A DNA stretch of 64,000 bases from Hymenobacter sp. CRA2 (GTDB lineage: Bacteria > Bacteroidota > Bacteroidia > Cytophagales > Hymenobacteraceae), in contig NZ_MVBC01000004.1 in assembly GCF_002007105.1 (NCBI RefSeq), positions 248,001-312,000 of the forward strand, read 5' to 3'. The notes beneath the pieces are model-generated. The model was not told the DNA's origin. It worked only from the letters and a program-made list of their open reading frames with translations, and searched no databases. The position numbers and the translations under genes were made by a program. Shown here piece by piece: positions 25,515-33,309 of the stretch. Position 1 is the stretch's first letter. Each line of letters starts with the position of its first letter.

Positions 25515-25634
25515 CTCATGTCGAGCATGTTGCGCCTCAAGCAAGGGACCGAGGCAGCGTGCCGGCTAGTATTTGCTCGTTGAGGTTACTCTCAGACGTC
25601 CGCTCGCGAGATGTTTCGACCAACTCGACATGAG
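25515..25634 (+). repeat. Inverted-repeat element, ~120 bp
   Basis: CTCATGTCGAG (25515-25525) and CTCGACATGAG (25624-25634) are perfect 11-bp inverted ends around about 98 bases with no gene. Its position between convergent genes is typical of a palindromic interspersed repeat. Confidence 0.65.
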
Positions 25635-25647
25635 TTCGGTAGACAAT

Positions 25648-25682
25648 AAAAAGCCCGCTGGTCGAAAACCAGCGGGCTTTTA
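25648..25682. terminator. Bidirectional terminator between the ywnB-like gene and leuS
   Basis: AAAAAGCCCGCTGGT pairs perfectly with ACCAGCGGGCTTTT around a 5-base loop, giving A/T runs on both sides. It serves both convergent genes. Confidence 0.85.
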
Positions 25683-25704
25683 CGTGCCTGATGGGCAGCG
25701 GTCC

Positions 25705-28488
25705 TTACACCACCACGTTCACCATGCGCCCGGGCACCACAATGACCTTCTTGGCCGGCTTGCCTTCGGCGAAGCGGGCCAGAATATCCGTAGCGCGCAC
25801 GGCTTCCTCGATTTCGGCGGCGGTAGCGGAGGCGGCAAACTGCATCTGCTCGCGCACCTTGCCGTTGATGGCCACCGGGTAATTCACCGTGTCCTCCACC
25901 AGGTAAGCCTCGTTGAACTCGGGGAAAGGCGCGGTGCTCAGCGAGCCGGCTTCGTGGCCCAGGGCTTCCCACAGCTCTTCCGCGAGGTGCGGGGCGTAGG
26001 GCGAGATAAGCACCACGAGCGGCTCCAGGATGGCGCGCTTGCGGCAGTTCAGCGCCGACAGCTCGTTGACGCAGATCATAAAGGTGCTGACCGAGGTGTT
26101 GAACGAGAACCGCTCAATGTCCTCCTGCGCCTTCCGGATGGCCTTGTGCAGGGCCTTCAGCTCGGCCGGCGTGGCCGGTTCGTCCGTCACGGCCCAGTCG
26201 CGGTCCTCGGGGTAGAACAGGCGCCAGAGCTTACGCAAGAAGCTCAGTACGCCGGTCATGCCCTGCGTATTCCAGGGCTTGTATTGCTCCAGGGGGCCGA
26301 GGAACATCTCGTGCAGGCGTAGGACGTCGGCCCCAAAGCGCTCCACTAAGTCGTCGGGCGAGGCCACGTTGAAGCGATTCTTCGACATCTTCTCCACTTC
26401 CCAACCACAGACATAACGGCCGTCGTCCTCTAAAATAAACTCGGCCGAAGCATAGTCAGGGCGCCACTTACGGAAAGCTTCCGGGTCGAGTACGTCGTTT
26501 TCAACGATGCTAATGTCCACGTGCAAGGACGTAGTATCGTACTGGTCTTTCTTGCCGAGTGAAACGAACTTATTCGTGCCGTTGATGCGGTACACAAAGT
26601 TCGAGCGGCCCAAAATCATGCCCTGGTTGATGAGCTTCTGGAAGGGCTCTGCGGCAGTGACCAGGCCCAAATCCTTCAGGAACAGATGCCAGAAGCGGGA
26701 GTAGAGCAGGTGCCCGGTGGCGTGCTCGGCACCGCCCATGTACAGGTCTACGTTGTGCCAGTACTGCTCGGCTTCTTCGCCCACAAACCGCTCGTCATTC
26801 TTCGGGTCCATGTAGCGCAGGTAGTACCAGCTGGAGCCGGCCCAACCGGGCATGGTGCTCAGCTCGAAGTCGAACTGCCCGCGGTACTTCCAGTCCTGGG
26901 CGCGGCCCAGCGGCGGCTCGCCGGTTTCGGTGGGCTTGTACTCGTCGATTTCGGGCAGCACCAGCGGCAGATCCTCCTCGGCCACCCCGAAGGCCATGCC
27001 GTCGCGGTAATAGATGGGAATCGGCTCGCCCCAGTAGCGCTGCCGGCCGAAGATGGCGTCGCGCAGGCGGTAATTGACCTTGCCCGTGCCGATGCCCATT
27101 TCCTCCAAGCGGCCAATGGCCGCCTGAATGGCGGGCTTCACGTCGAGGCCGTTGAGGAAGTCGGAGTTGAAGATGCGGCCTTCCTTGGCCACGTAGGCCT
27201 CGCCGGCCGCTTCGTCGTAGCCTTCCACCACCGGCACGATGGGCAGGGAGAAGTGCTGGGCGAAGGCGAAGTCGCGGGTGTCGTGGGCGGGCACGGCCAT
27301 GACCACGCCGGTGCCGTAGCCGGCCAGTACGTAGTCGGCTACCCAGATGGGCAGCGGCTCCTGGGTGAACGGGTGCAGGGCGTAGGCGCCGGTGAATTCG
27401 CCGGTGATGGTTTTCACGTCGGCCATCCGGTCGCGCTCCGAGCGGTTCTTGGCATACTCCACGTACTTCTGCACTGCTTCGCGCTGCTCGGCGGTGGTCA
27501 GCACGTCGATCAGCTCCGACTCCGGCGCCACGGCCAGGTACGATACGCCGAACAGGGTGTCCGGGCGGGTGGTAAACACCGTCAGCGGCAGCTCGGGGTG
27601 GTTCTGCACGTCGAAGCGCACCTCGGCACCCACGGAACGGCCAATCCAGTTGCGCTGCATTTCCTTCACCGCGTCGGGCCAGTCGATGGTGTCGAGGCCC
27701 TGGAGCAGACGCTCGGCGTAGGCGGTGATGCGCAGGTTCCACTGGGGCATCAGGCGGCGCTCCACCGGGTAGCCCCCGCGCTCCGATACGCCGTCCTTCA
27801 CCTCGTCGTTGGAGAGCACCGTGCCCAGCTGCGGGCACCAGTTCACGTAGGTTTCCGACTGGTAGGCGAGGCGGTAGGGGTGCACGGCGGCCACTTTCTG
27901 GGCCTCGGTCATCATCTGCCACTGACCGGCCGAGAAGTCGTGCACTTCTTCCGCGTCGCACACGGCGCGCACGTCCTGGGAGCCCTCAGCGGCAAACTTC
28001 TCCTGCAGGGTGCGGATGGACTCGGCCTTGTTCGTGTCGAGGTTGTACCACGAGTTGAACAGCTTGAGGAAAATCCACTGGGTCCACTTATAGTAATTGG
28101 GGTCGGAGGTGCGTACCTCGCGCGACCAATCGTAGCTGAAACCCAGCAGGTTGAGCTGCCGGATGTAGGTTTCGATGTTCTTCTCCGTGGTCAGGGCCGG
28201 GTGTTGACCGGTCTGGATAGCGTACTGCTCCGCCGGCAGGCCGAAGGAGTCGAAGCCCATGGGGTGCAGCACGTTGAAGCCGCGGTGGCGCTTGTAGCGC
28301 GACACGATGTCGGAGGCAATGTAGCCCAGCGGGTGGCCCACGTGCAGCCCGGCCCCGGAGGGGTACGGGAACATGTCGAGCACGTAGTACTTGGGCTTAT
28401 CGGAGTGGTTTTGGGCGCGAAAAGTCTGGTTCTGTTGCCAGAACTGCTGCCACTTTTTCTCTATCTCCTGCGGTCGGTAGCCGGGCAT
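25705..28488 (-). CDS. leuS: Leucyl-tRNA synthetase
   Basis: Class I aminoacyl-tRNA synthetase, 927 residues, bacterial type. The HIGH-equivalent appears as [10 protein letters not shown] near residue 45, the editing domain contains the conserved TTRPDTLFG, and the KMSKS loop reads KMSKN near residue 705. The C-terminal anticodon-binding region is complete. A TAACTTCG box lies 28 bases upstream. It ends at the shared terminator with the ywnB-like gene. Confidence 0.97.
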   Translation of the reverse strand: MPGYRPQEIEKKWQQFWQQNQTFRAQNHSDKPKYYVLDMFPYPSGAGLHVGHPLGYIASDIVSRYKRHRGFNVLHPMGFDSFGLPAEQYAIQTGQHPALTTEKNIETYIRQLNLLGFSYDWSREVRTSDPNYYKWTQWIFLKLFNSWYNLDTNKAESIRTLQEKFAAEGSQDVRAVCDAEEVHDFSAGQWQMMTEAQKVAAVHPYRLAYQSETYVNWCPQLGTVLSNDEVKDGVSERGGYPVERRLMPQWNLRITAYAERLLQGLDTIDWPDAVKEMQRNWIGRSVGAEVRFDVQNHPELPLTVFTTRPDTLFGVSYLAVAPESELIDVLTTAEQREAVQKYVEYAKNRSERDRMADVKTITGEFTGAYALHPFTQEPLPIWVADYVLAGYGTGVVMAVPAHDTRDFAFAQHFSLPIVPVVEGYDEAAGEAYVAKEGRIFNSDFLNGLDVKPAIQAAIGRLEEMGIGTGKVNYRLRDAIFGRQRYWGEPIPIYYRDGMAFGVAEEDLPLVLPEIDEYKPTETGEPPLGRAQDWKYRGQFDFELSTMPGWAGSSWYYLRYMDPKNDERFVGEEAEQYWHNVDLYMGGAEHATGHLLYSRFWHLFLKDLGLVTAAEPFQKLINQGMILGRSNFVYRINGTNKFVSLGKKDQYDTTSLHVDISIVENDVLDPEAFRKWRPDYASAEFILEDDGRYVCGWEVEKMSKNRFNVASPDDLVERFGADVLRLHEMFLGPLEQYKPWNTQGMTGVLSFLRKLWRLFYPEDRDWAVTDEPATPAELKALHKAIRKAQEDIERFSFNTSVSTFMICVNELSALNCRKRAILEPLVVLISPYAPHLAEELWEALGHEAGSLSTAPFPEFNEAYLVEDTVNYPVAINGKVREQMQFAASATAAEIEEAVRATDILARFAEGKPAKKVIVVPGRMVNVVV

Positions 28489-28515
28489 AGGGCGGTTAGT
28501 CTATTGCTGAAACCG

Positions 28516-28523
28516 CGAAGTTA
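28516..28523 (-). promoter_or_regulatory. -7 promoter element of leuS
   Basis: Reads TAACTTCG on the minus strand, a one-base variant of TAnnTTTG, 28 bases before the leuS start. Confidence 0.45.
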
Positions 28524-28598
28524 GGCCTTTGGACCGCGTTTGGTGTAGAAATTCTACGCAGGATAGCGCGTACGGGCGTGGATTTTCTGCGCCAAAAT

Positions 28599-28853
28599 TC
28601 ACACCCTGCCCCAGCGCTGGGTCAGCAGTACCAGTTCACCGATATCCTTAATGGGGCCGCGGTAGAGCACGTCGGGGCTATACAGGTCGCCGGACGACAG
28701 CTCCACGTCCTGCTGGGCGTCGAAGGGCACGAACACGCGCAGCGAACCGGCGGGCGTGAGCCGTACGTACAGGTCGCCGCCGGTGTAGCAGGTGCCGGCC
28801 GGCACGTAATCGGCGTACAGAAAGCCGGCCTGTTCCAGCTCGTCGTGCGTCAT
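28599..28853 (-). CDS. Hypothetical protein, 84 aa, coupled to the STAS-like gene
   Basis: A small protein beginning MTHDELEQAGF with predicted mostly beta structure (TGGDLYVRLTPAGSLRVFVPF). No family recognised. Its ATG overlaps the stop of the upstream STAS-like gene (ATGA), so the two are translationally coupled and probably act together. Confidence 0.55.
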   Translation of the reverse strand: MTHDELEQAGFLYADYVPAGTCYTGGDLYVRLTPAGSLRVFVPFDAQQDVELSSGDLYSPDVLYRGPIKDIGELVLLTQRWGRV

Positions 28854-29233
28854 GTGGGCAGGGAAAAAGTGCGGGCAGCGTCGAGCAGGGTGGGCACAAT
28901 GGTCGGTAGCAGGGCCGACGAATCCGTCAGGCGGGCACGGGCGTGGTCGCCCACGTGGGTAAGCACTAGGTTGCGCCCGGCGTGGCTCAGGGCTTCGTGG
29001 TAGGCCAGCAGCAGGTCCACGGCCTCGGCCGAGGGTTGCTGGCACAGGCTGCAGTCGACCCACACGGCGGGCTTGTTGCTGCGGGCGGCGCGGTGCAGGG
29101 CGCGCTCCAGCGGTATTTCGGCGCCGATATCGGCTATTTCGCGCAGCACCAGCAGGTAGCTGTCCGGTAATTGTTCACGGTAGACTTCCAACATGTTTTC
29201 CAACCCATTGATGAACAGTACAAAACTATCCAT
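28850..29233 (-). CDS. STAS-like domain protein
   Basis: 127 residues from the ATG at 29231-29233. The alternation of strand and helix, with PAVWVDCSLCQQPSAEAVDL as the central strand-loop and LVLTHVGDHAR as the later strand, resembles the STAS fold of anti-sigma antagonists, though no Ser phosphorylation site is certain. It could sense a small molecule or bind a partner switch kinase. No cognate kinase is nearby. A longer frame to 29332 is less likely. Confidence 0.45.
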   Translation of the reverse strand: MDSFVLFINGLENMLEVYREQLPDSYLLVLREIADIGAEIPLERALHRAARSNKPAVWVDCSLCQQPSAEAVDLLLAYHEALSHAGRNLVLTHVGDHARARLTDSSALLPTIVPTLLDAARTFSLPT

Positions 29234-29417
29234 TCGGGCCGGGCAGGTACACCGCGTAAATACGCGAAATGGCAGGGCGTAACTACTGATTTTACCCCGA
29301 AATAACCCTTCAGGGGCGCGCGGGCGTGCCAAATACGGTCGAGTAGATTCCGTACAAATAGCCCCTTAAAACCCGTAAAAATGCGGTATGGGGCCCCTGC
29401 AGCGTGTGTGACCTTTG

Positions 29418-29501
29418 TGCTGAGCAGGCCGCCCGTCAAATGCGGCAACTGGTACGACTTCAGGTGTGGGGTCGTACCGTGACGGGTGGTCTGCTTTTTT
29501 T
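29418..29501 (+). ncRNA. Candidate structured small RNA ending in a terminator
   Basis: GCAGGCCGCCCGTCA (29424-29438) pairs fully, using G-U pairs, with TGACGGGTGGTCTGC (29480-29494). Inside is GGTACGAC/GTCGTACC (29451-29478). Seven T follow. A GACCTTTG box at 29410-29417 sits just upstream. No plus-strand gene precedes it, so the hairpin would terminate its own ~80-base transcript. The rest of 29234-29423 shows nothing else. Confidence 0.35.
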
Positions 29502-30210
29502 ATTGCCCCGGGCCCAAGGCCAGCGGGTCGTGGCCGTCCCAGGTGCCGGTGGTGCGCAGCACCCGAAAGCGGGCAAATAACTCCTCCGAGTACCAGCGCT
29601 CCTGCCGCGTGCGGCGCACCACGTCCTGGTGCCGGCCGTCGTGCTGCGCGCCGTAGGCGTACTGCCGCATCAGCGCCGCCGACTCCCACACGCTGAACGT
29701 GGCCTGGCGGATAACCGGCAGCTCGCCCAGCCCAATGGCGGCCAGCAGGCCCGGTGCCTGCGCCACGGCCCGGCTCACCGGCGGCACGGCCTGCCAGAAG
29801 CTCCAGGCGCGCAGCAGCCGAATGCTGGCCCGGGTAAGTACCGCGACCGGGCCGTCGGCGGTTTTCGGTGCGGCCTCGCCGGTGAAGGGCGCTTGAGCAT
29901 CCCAGGCACCATGGGCCTGCAGCGGTTCGAGGTAGGCCGTCCACGTTTCCTCGGCGCGTTGCTGGTAATCCTGCCACGCGGGGTGCGTAGCAAAGAACTG
30001 CTCCGCAGTGGCCGCATCGTCCCACACCGCCAACAGGCCGTAGCGCTGCAGGTTGGGCCGCAGGCCAAAGTCAAAACCCGAGCCCAGCAGCTTGTGAAAG
30101 CGAAGCCCCGTCACGCGCTTGAGCTGCGGCGGCACGGTGCCCATGCGGGCCAGGGCCCAGCGCCGGTGGGCGGGCCGCACGGTGATGATGGTAAGCGTGG
30201 TGAGCGACAA
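29500..30210 (-). CDS. Spheroidene monooxygenase-like protein (CrtA family)
   Basis: 236 residues, near the length of CrtA-type carotenoid 2-monooxygenases. Recognisable are the LRFHKLLGSG segment and the QATFSVWESAALMRQYAYG core, with RRTRQERWYSEELFARF near the C-terminus. In red-pigmented Bacteroidota such proteins accompany carotenoid synthesis, e.g. 2'-hydroxylated flexixanthin types. No other crt gene is in the window, so the assignment rests on the protein alone. Confidence 0.7.
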   Translation of the reverse strand: MSLTTLTIITVRPAHRRWALARMGTVPPQLKRVTGLRFHKLLGSGFDFGLRPNLQRYGLLAVWDDAATAEQFFATHPAWQDYQQRAEETWTAYLEPLQAHGAWDAQAPFTGEAAPKTADGPVAVLTRASIRLLRAWSFWQAVPPVSRAVAQAPGLLAAIGLGELPVIRQATFSVWESAALMRQYAYGAQHDGRHQDVVRRTRQERWYSEELFARFRVLRTTGTWDGHDPLALGPGQ

Positions 30211-30238
30211 AGTGAGCGGCAGGAAAGGCGGGGAGAAT

Positions 30239-30274
30239 ACAACAAAGAAAGGGACGGAATGGCTTCCGTCCCTT
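30239..30274 (-). terminator. Terminator of the PPOX-family gene
   Basis: AAGGGACGGA pairs with TCCGTCCCTT (30249-30274), and on the minus strand is followed by TCTTTGTTG. It lies 26 bases after the PPOX gene's stop. Confidence 0.65.
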
Positions 30275-30299
30275 GCGTGCTGCGGCCGGGTGGAGCCGG

Positions 30300-30815
30300 T
30301 TAGCGGGTTTTTACCTGCGCGTGCTGGTTCACGTCGTCGTCCTTGCTCTTTTCGCCGGTGGCCACGGCGCGGGCGTAGGCGTAGGCGCGGCTGAGGATAG
30401 AGCTGGGCGAATCCCAGTATTCGGCTTTCTCGACGACGATTTTCAGGATGCGGATGCTCGGATCATCTTTGCCCTTGGGAAACCAGGCGCGCATATCTTC
30501 CGACCAGAGCTCTGAGATTTTGGCTTGGTCGTGGTATACCGAGGCCGTGCCCGTGACGGAAGCGTACACGTTGTCGCTGGGGTTGGCGTAGCTCAGGTTC
30601 ACGCTCGCGTCGCGGCGTACTTCGAACACCTTGGCCGAGTCGGCATCGGTGAAAAACAGCAGCGAGCCGTCGTGGTCGGGCTTGAGCGTGTACATCGGGC
30701 GCGAGTGCAGCTGGTGTTGCTCATCGGCGGTGGTGAGCATGGCGATGCGCACGTCCTTGATTTTCTCGAACAGTTTGGACAGATCGTGGGTGACGGGCGT
30801 TTGTTCAGAAGCCAT
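30300..30815 (-). CDS. Pyridoxamine 5'-phosphate oxidase-like general stress protein
   Basis: 171 residues from the ATG at 30813-30815 (an upstream in-frame ATG at 30842 is less likely). The split-barrel flavin fold shows RIAMLTTAD, LHSRPMYTL and LLFFTDADS. Proteins of this group, typified by general stress protein 26, bind FMN/FAD and protect against stress; PNPOx activity is unlikely. Divergent from the AcpH-like gene, with a 211-base spacer lacking other genes. Confidence 0.8.
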   Translation of the reverse strand: MASEQTPVTHDLSKLFEKIKDVRIAMLTTADEQHQLHSRPMYTLKPDHDGSLLFFTDADSAKVFEVRRDASVNLSYANPSDNVYASVTGTASVYHDQAKISELWSEDMRAWFPKGKDDPSIRILKIVVEKAEYWDSPSSILSRAYAYARAVATGEKSKDDDVNQHAQVKTR

Positions 30816-31026
30816 GAGAGCGGGTGTTTGGTGTGGAATCAATGGAATAAGGAGTACCGGGGCTTACGGGCCGCGCGGCGGCGGGGTTGGGCACCGGTCA
30901 TAACTATTGGTAGGATAACATGGTATTGGAAGGCAAAAACCACCCAGCGCTGCCTGTGCGGCCCGGAGCCTTGCTCCGCCTGCCATGGCCTGCGCAAAGC
31001 GTAGTGCGCACTACTACTTTCCCCTC

Positions 31027-31620
31027 GTGAATTTTCTCGCCCACCTCGTTCTTTCCGGCCCCGACGATGCCGACCGGCTCTTCGGCAACTTCGCGGCCGA
31101 AGCCGTGCGCGGCCGCGCGGCCGTGGCTGCTTACCCGCCCGCCGTGCAGCGCGGCATCCGCCTGCACCGGCTCATCGACTCGTTTACCGACGCTCATCCC
31201 GTGGTGCGCCGCAGTACGGCCCGTCTGCGCGCCGCCGGCTTGGGCAAGTGGGCGGGCGTCGCGGCCGATGTGGGCTACGACCACCTGCTGGCCCGCGACT
31301 TCGCCCGCTACCACTACAACCCCGCCGAGCCACTGCCCGCCTTTGCCCAGCGCATGTACGCCCTGATCGAGGACCGCCGCGCCGAGCTGCCGGAGCGGCT
31401 GCAGCACATGTTTGAGCACATGCGCCAGCACGACTGGCTGACGGGCTATGCGTACCCGTTGGGGTTGGAAAGGTCGCTGCTGGGGCTGAGCCGGCGCGTA
31501 CCGGGCGCGGCGGTATTGGCCACGGGCGCGGCCGCTTTTCTGACGGAGCTGCCAGCCTACGAGGCAGACTTCGCCGAATTCTGGCCCGAACTGCAGGCAG
31601 CGGTGCAAGCGGCGGATTAA
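31027..31620 (+). CDS. Acyl carrier protein phosphodiesterase family protein (AcpH-like)
   Basis: 197 residues from a GTG start: homologues begin NFLAHLYLS and here NFLAHLVLSG follows the GTG directly. Metal and active-site segments include GNFAAE, LHRLIDSFTDAHP and DVGYDHLLARD. E. coli AcpH removes 4'-phosphopantetheine from ACP; the bacteroidotal relatives are inferred to be similar phosphodiesterases (HD-like fold). A perfect hairpin follows 43 bases downstream. Confidence 0.85.
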   Translation: MNFLAHLVLSGPDDADRLFGNFAAEAVRGRAAVAAYPPAVQRGIRLHRLIDSFTDAHPVVRRSTARLRAAGLGKWAGVAADVGYDHLLARDFARYHYNPAEPLPAFAQRMYALIEDRRAELPERLQHMFEHMRQHDWLTGYAYPLGLERSLLGLSRRVPGAAVLATGAAAFLTELPAYEADFAEFWPELQAAVQAAD

Positions 31621-31662
31621 GTTACCGCAGGGGGCTCCCTGTCTGCCATACTAACTCATATT

Positions 31663-31704
31663 ACGCACCAAAGCCGGAGCGGCAAGGCCCCGGCTTTGGT
31701 GCGT
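31663..31704. terminator. Long perfect hairpin between convergent genes
   Basis: ACGCACCAAAGCCGG and CCGGCTTTGGTGCGT form a 15-bp perfect stem around a 12-base loop. The T-tracts are poor, so termination is likely but not certain. Confidence 0.6.
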
Positions 31705-31721
31705 GGAGTATCCACAGGTGT

Positions 31722-32156
31722 TTAGCGCGAGTAGAAGATTTCAAACTCGATGTGTTCACCGCCCGAGGACGTAGGCTGAATGTACCCGAGCTGCAGGCGC
31801 TTGTCCGTCAGGTCGTTGATGGTGAGCTGGCGTTGCACCGACGATTGGGGATACGTCAGCATGAGCAGATTGCCATTGCGGGTGTAGCTATACGGAGCCG
31901 TGGTAGTGCCCTGCAAGCTGCCGTTGTCGGTAAACGTCGTGGCGTCGATGGTGAGCGTGGTGCCGGGATTGGTCAGCAGCCTGCCCGAGGTAATGGCGGT
32001 GTGCGAGGCGCTGTAGCTGACGTAGTGCAGGCTGTCGGCGCGCCACCGGCCTTCCAGGGCCGGCTTGGGGTCGGCGCCCGACTTCTTGTCGCAGCTGGAA
32101 AGAAGAGGAGCAAGGGCGCTGCATAGCAAGGCGGTGGCCAGGTAAATGCGGTTCAT
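31722..32156 (-). CDS. Lipoprotein with lipocalin-like C-terminal domain
   Basis: 144 residues. Signal peptide with lipobox LLSSC (Cys22) followed by DKKSG. The mature domain has the LEGRWRADSL opening and repeated beta strands typical of lipocalin-like (DUF4923/DUF5004-type) Bacteroidota lipoproteins. Outer-membrane or periplasmic location; ligand unknown. A TATGTTTG promoter box lies 36 bases upstream. Confidence 0.7.
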   Translation of the reverse strand: MNRIYLATALLCSALAPLLSSCDKKSGADPKPALEGRWRADSLHYVSYSASHTAITSGRLLTNPGTTLTIDATTFTDNGSLQGTTTAPYSYTRNGNLLMLTYPQSSVQRQLTINDLTDKRLQLGYIQPTSSGGEHIEFEIFYSR

Positions 32157-32191
32157 GTACAGGCAGAAAGTGGATGGTAACTAACTGGGCG

Positions 32192-32199
32192 CAAACATA
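32192..32199 (-). promoter_or_regulatory. -7 promoter element of the lipoprotein gene
   Basis: Reads TATGTTTG on the minus strand, an exact TAnnTTTG box. The remaining spacer 32200-32417 shows no gene. Confidence 0.5.
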
Positions 32200-32417
32200 G
32201 GCGTAGGCTTGGTAAATTCCAGCTGGGGCGGGAAGTCGTTAGTTTGCCGGCTCGTAGCTATAATCGGTCCCATTGCCTTGTGTTGCACGACCAAGCGGGT
32301 CGGCGTCAGCGCCAGAACCGTGGAGGGCGCTGGGTATTACCGGCCTCCACGTCGAGGGTGAGCAGAACAGGTGGCGAAAAAAGGCTGCGGCTGCTGGGCT
32401 GGTACTGTTACGGGCAT

Positions 32418-32447
32418 AAAAAAACGGGACCGTAAAGTCCCGTTTTT
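32418..32447. terminator. Terminator downstream of the FKBP gene
   Basis: AAAAAACGGGAC pairs with GTCCCGTTTTT, loop CGTAAA, with A/T runs on both sides. It lies 24 bases after the FKBP stop on the minus strand. Confidence 0.8.
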
Positions 32448-32470
32448 CAGATTGGCTAGGCCAGGTTGGC

Positions 32471-32983
32471 TTAGTGGTGATGCCCACCGGCGCCGTGTAC
32501 GTGGCCGTGGTCGAGCTCCTCGCGGGTGGCGTCACGCACGTCCACCACTTGGCCGTCGAAGTGCATGGTCATGCCAGCCAGCGGGTGGTTGAAGTCCATT
32601 TTCACGGTGTCGTTGCCCACGTACACCACTTTGCCTTGCAGGTGGTTGCCGTGGTTGTCGGACATGGGCAGGTAGTTGCCGATCTGCAGCATTTCCGGGT
32701 CGGATTGGCCGTCGACTTCGAACACCTGCTTGGGCAGGTCCACCAGCGCGTCCTGATCGTATTCGCCGTAGCCTTGCTCAGGCGAAAGGGTGAAGCTGAA
32801 GGAGTCGCCGGGCTGTTTGCCCTGCAGCTGCTGCTCAAACTCCTCGGGCAGGCCGCTCATGCCGAACAGGAACACCATCGGCGAGTCGGCTTCGGCCTTT
32901 TCCACGAGCTGTTTTTCTTGCTCGTCGTTGGTAACGCTCAGGTCGTAGGTCAGCGTCACGACCTTTTGATCTGCAATCTGCAT
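32471..32983 (-). CDS. slyD: SlyD-like FKBP peptidyl-prolyl isomerase with His tail
   Basis: 170 residues from the ATG at 32981-32983. The FKBP domain carries the insert-in-flap domain typical of SlyD (residues ~70-125: EQGYGEYDQDALVDLP and NYLPMSD), and the chain ends HGHVHGAGGHHH. Prolyl isomerase and chaperone in the cytoplasm. The His-rich tail suggests nickel or zinc binding as in E. coli SlyD, although the tail here is shorter. Its own terminator follows. Confidence 0.8.
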   Translation of the reverse strand: MQIADQKVVTLTYDLSVTNDEQEKQLVEKAEADSPMVFLFGMSGLPEEFEQQLQGKQPGDSFSFTLSPEQGYGEYDQDALVDLPKQVFEVDGQSDPEMLQIGNYLPMSDNHGNHLQGKVVYVGNDTVKMDFNHPLAGMTMHFDGQVVDVRDATREELDHGHVHGAGGHHH

Positions 32984-33102
32984 GGGTTCGGGGGGAGGAA
33001 TAAGGAAAACAATGGCAAGTAAGGTAAAATAACGCGCCGGCCGCCGGTTTGTTCGATTGGGGCCGAAATGCGGTAGTTCGGGCAGCCGCCGGTTGCACTG
33101 GC

Positions 33103-33286
33103 AGTCATTGCGAGCGAAGCGCGGCAATCCTTCCTCTCGTGGCACGACAGCCCAACCCACGCTGACCGAAAAGCCATCAGAAGGAAAACAGCACCGCCCG
33201 AACCTGGGGTTACCGGTTTCGGGCGGTGCGTATTGTGGCGTCGTACTTCTAGAGGACGGATTGCTTCGGCTGCGCCTCGCAATGAC
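33103..33286 (+). repeat. Inverted-repeat element with internal hairpin
   Basis: Outer arms 33103-33138 and 33251-33286 share GTCATTGCGAG, GCAATCC and TCCTCT in inverted orientation. The core holds a 12-bp perfect stem GCACCGCCCGAA (33191-33202) / TTCGGGCGGTGC (33218-33229), which on the minus strand is followed by TGTTTTCC and could end the helicase transcript. The element fills most of the 326-base gap between the FKBP and helicase genes; no ORF is seen. Confidence 0.75.
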
Positions 33287-33309
33287 AGCGGGGCGAGCCG
33301 GCGGCTTTC

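Noticed and set aside
26686-28524. 612-codon open frame antisense to leuS
   Set aside because: Same GC-driven shadow; the reverse strand encodes all LeuRS motifs.
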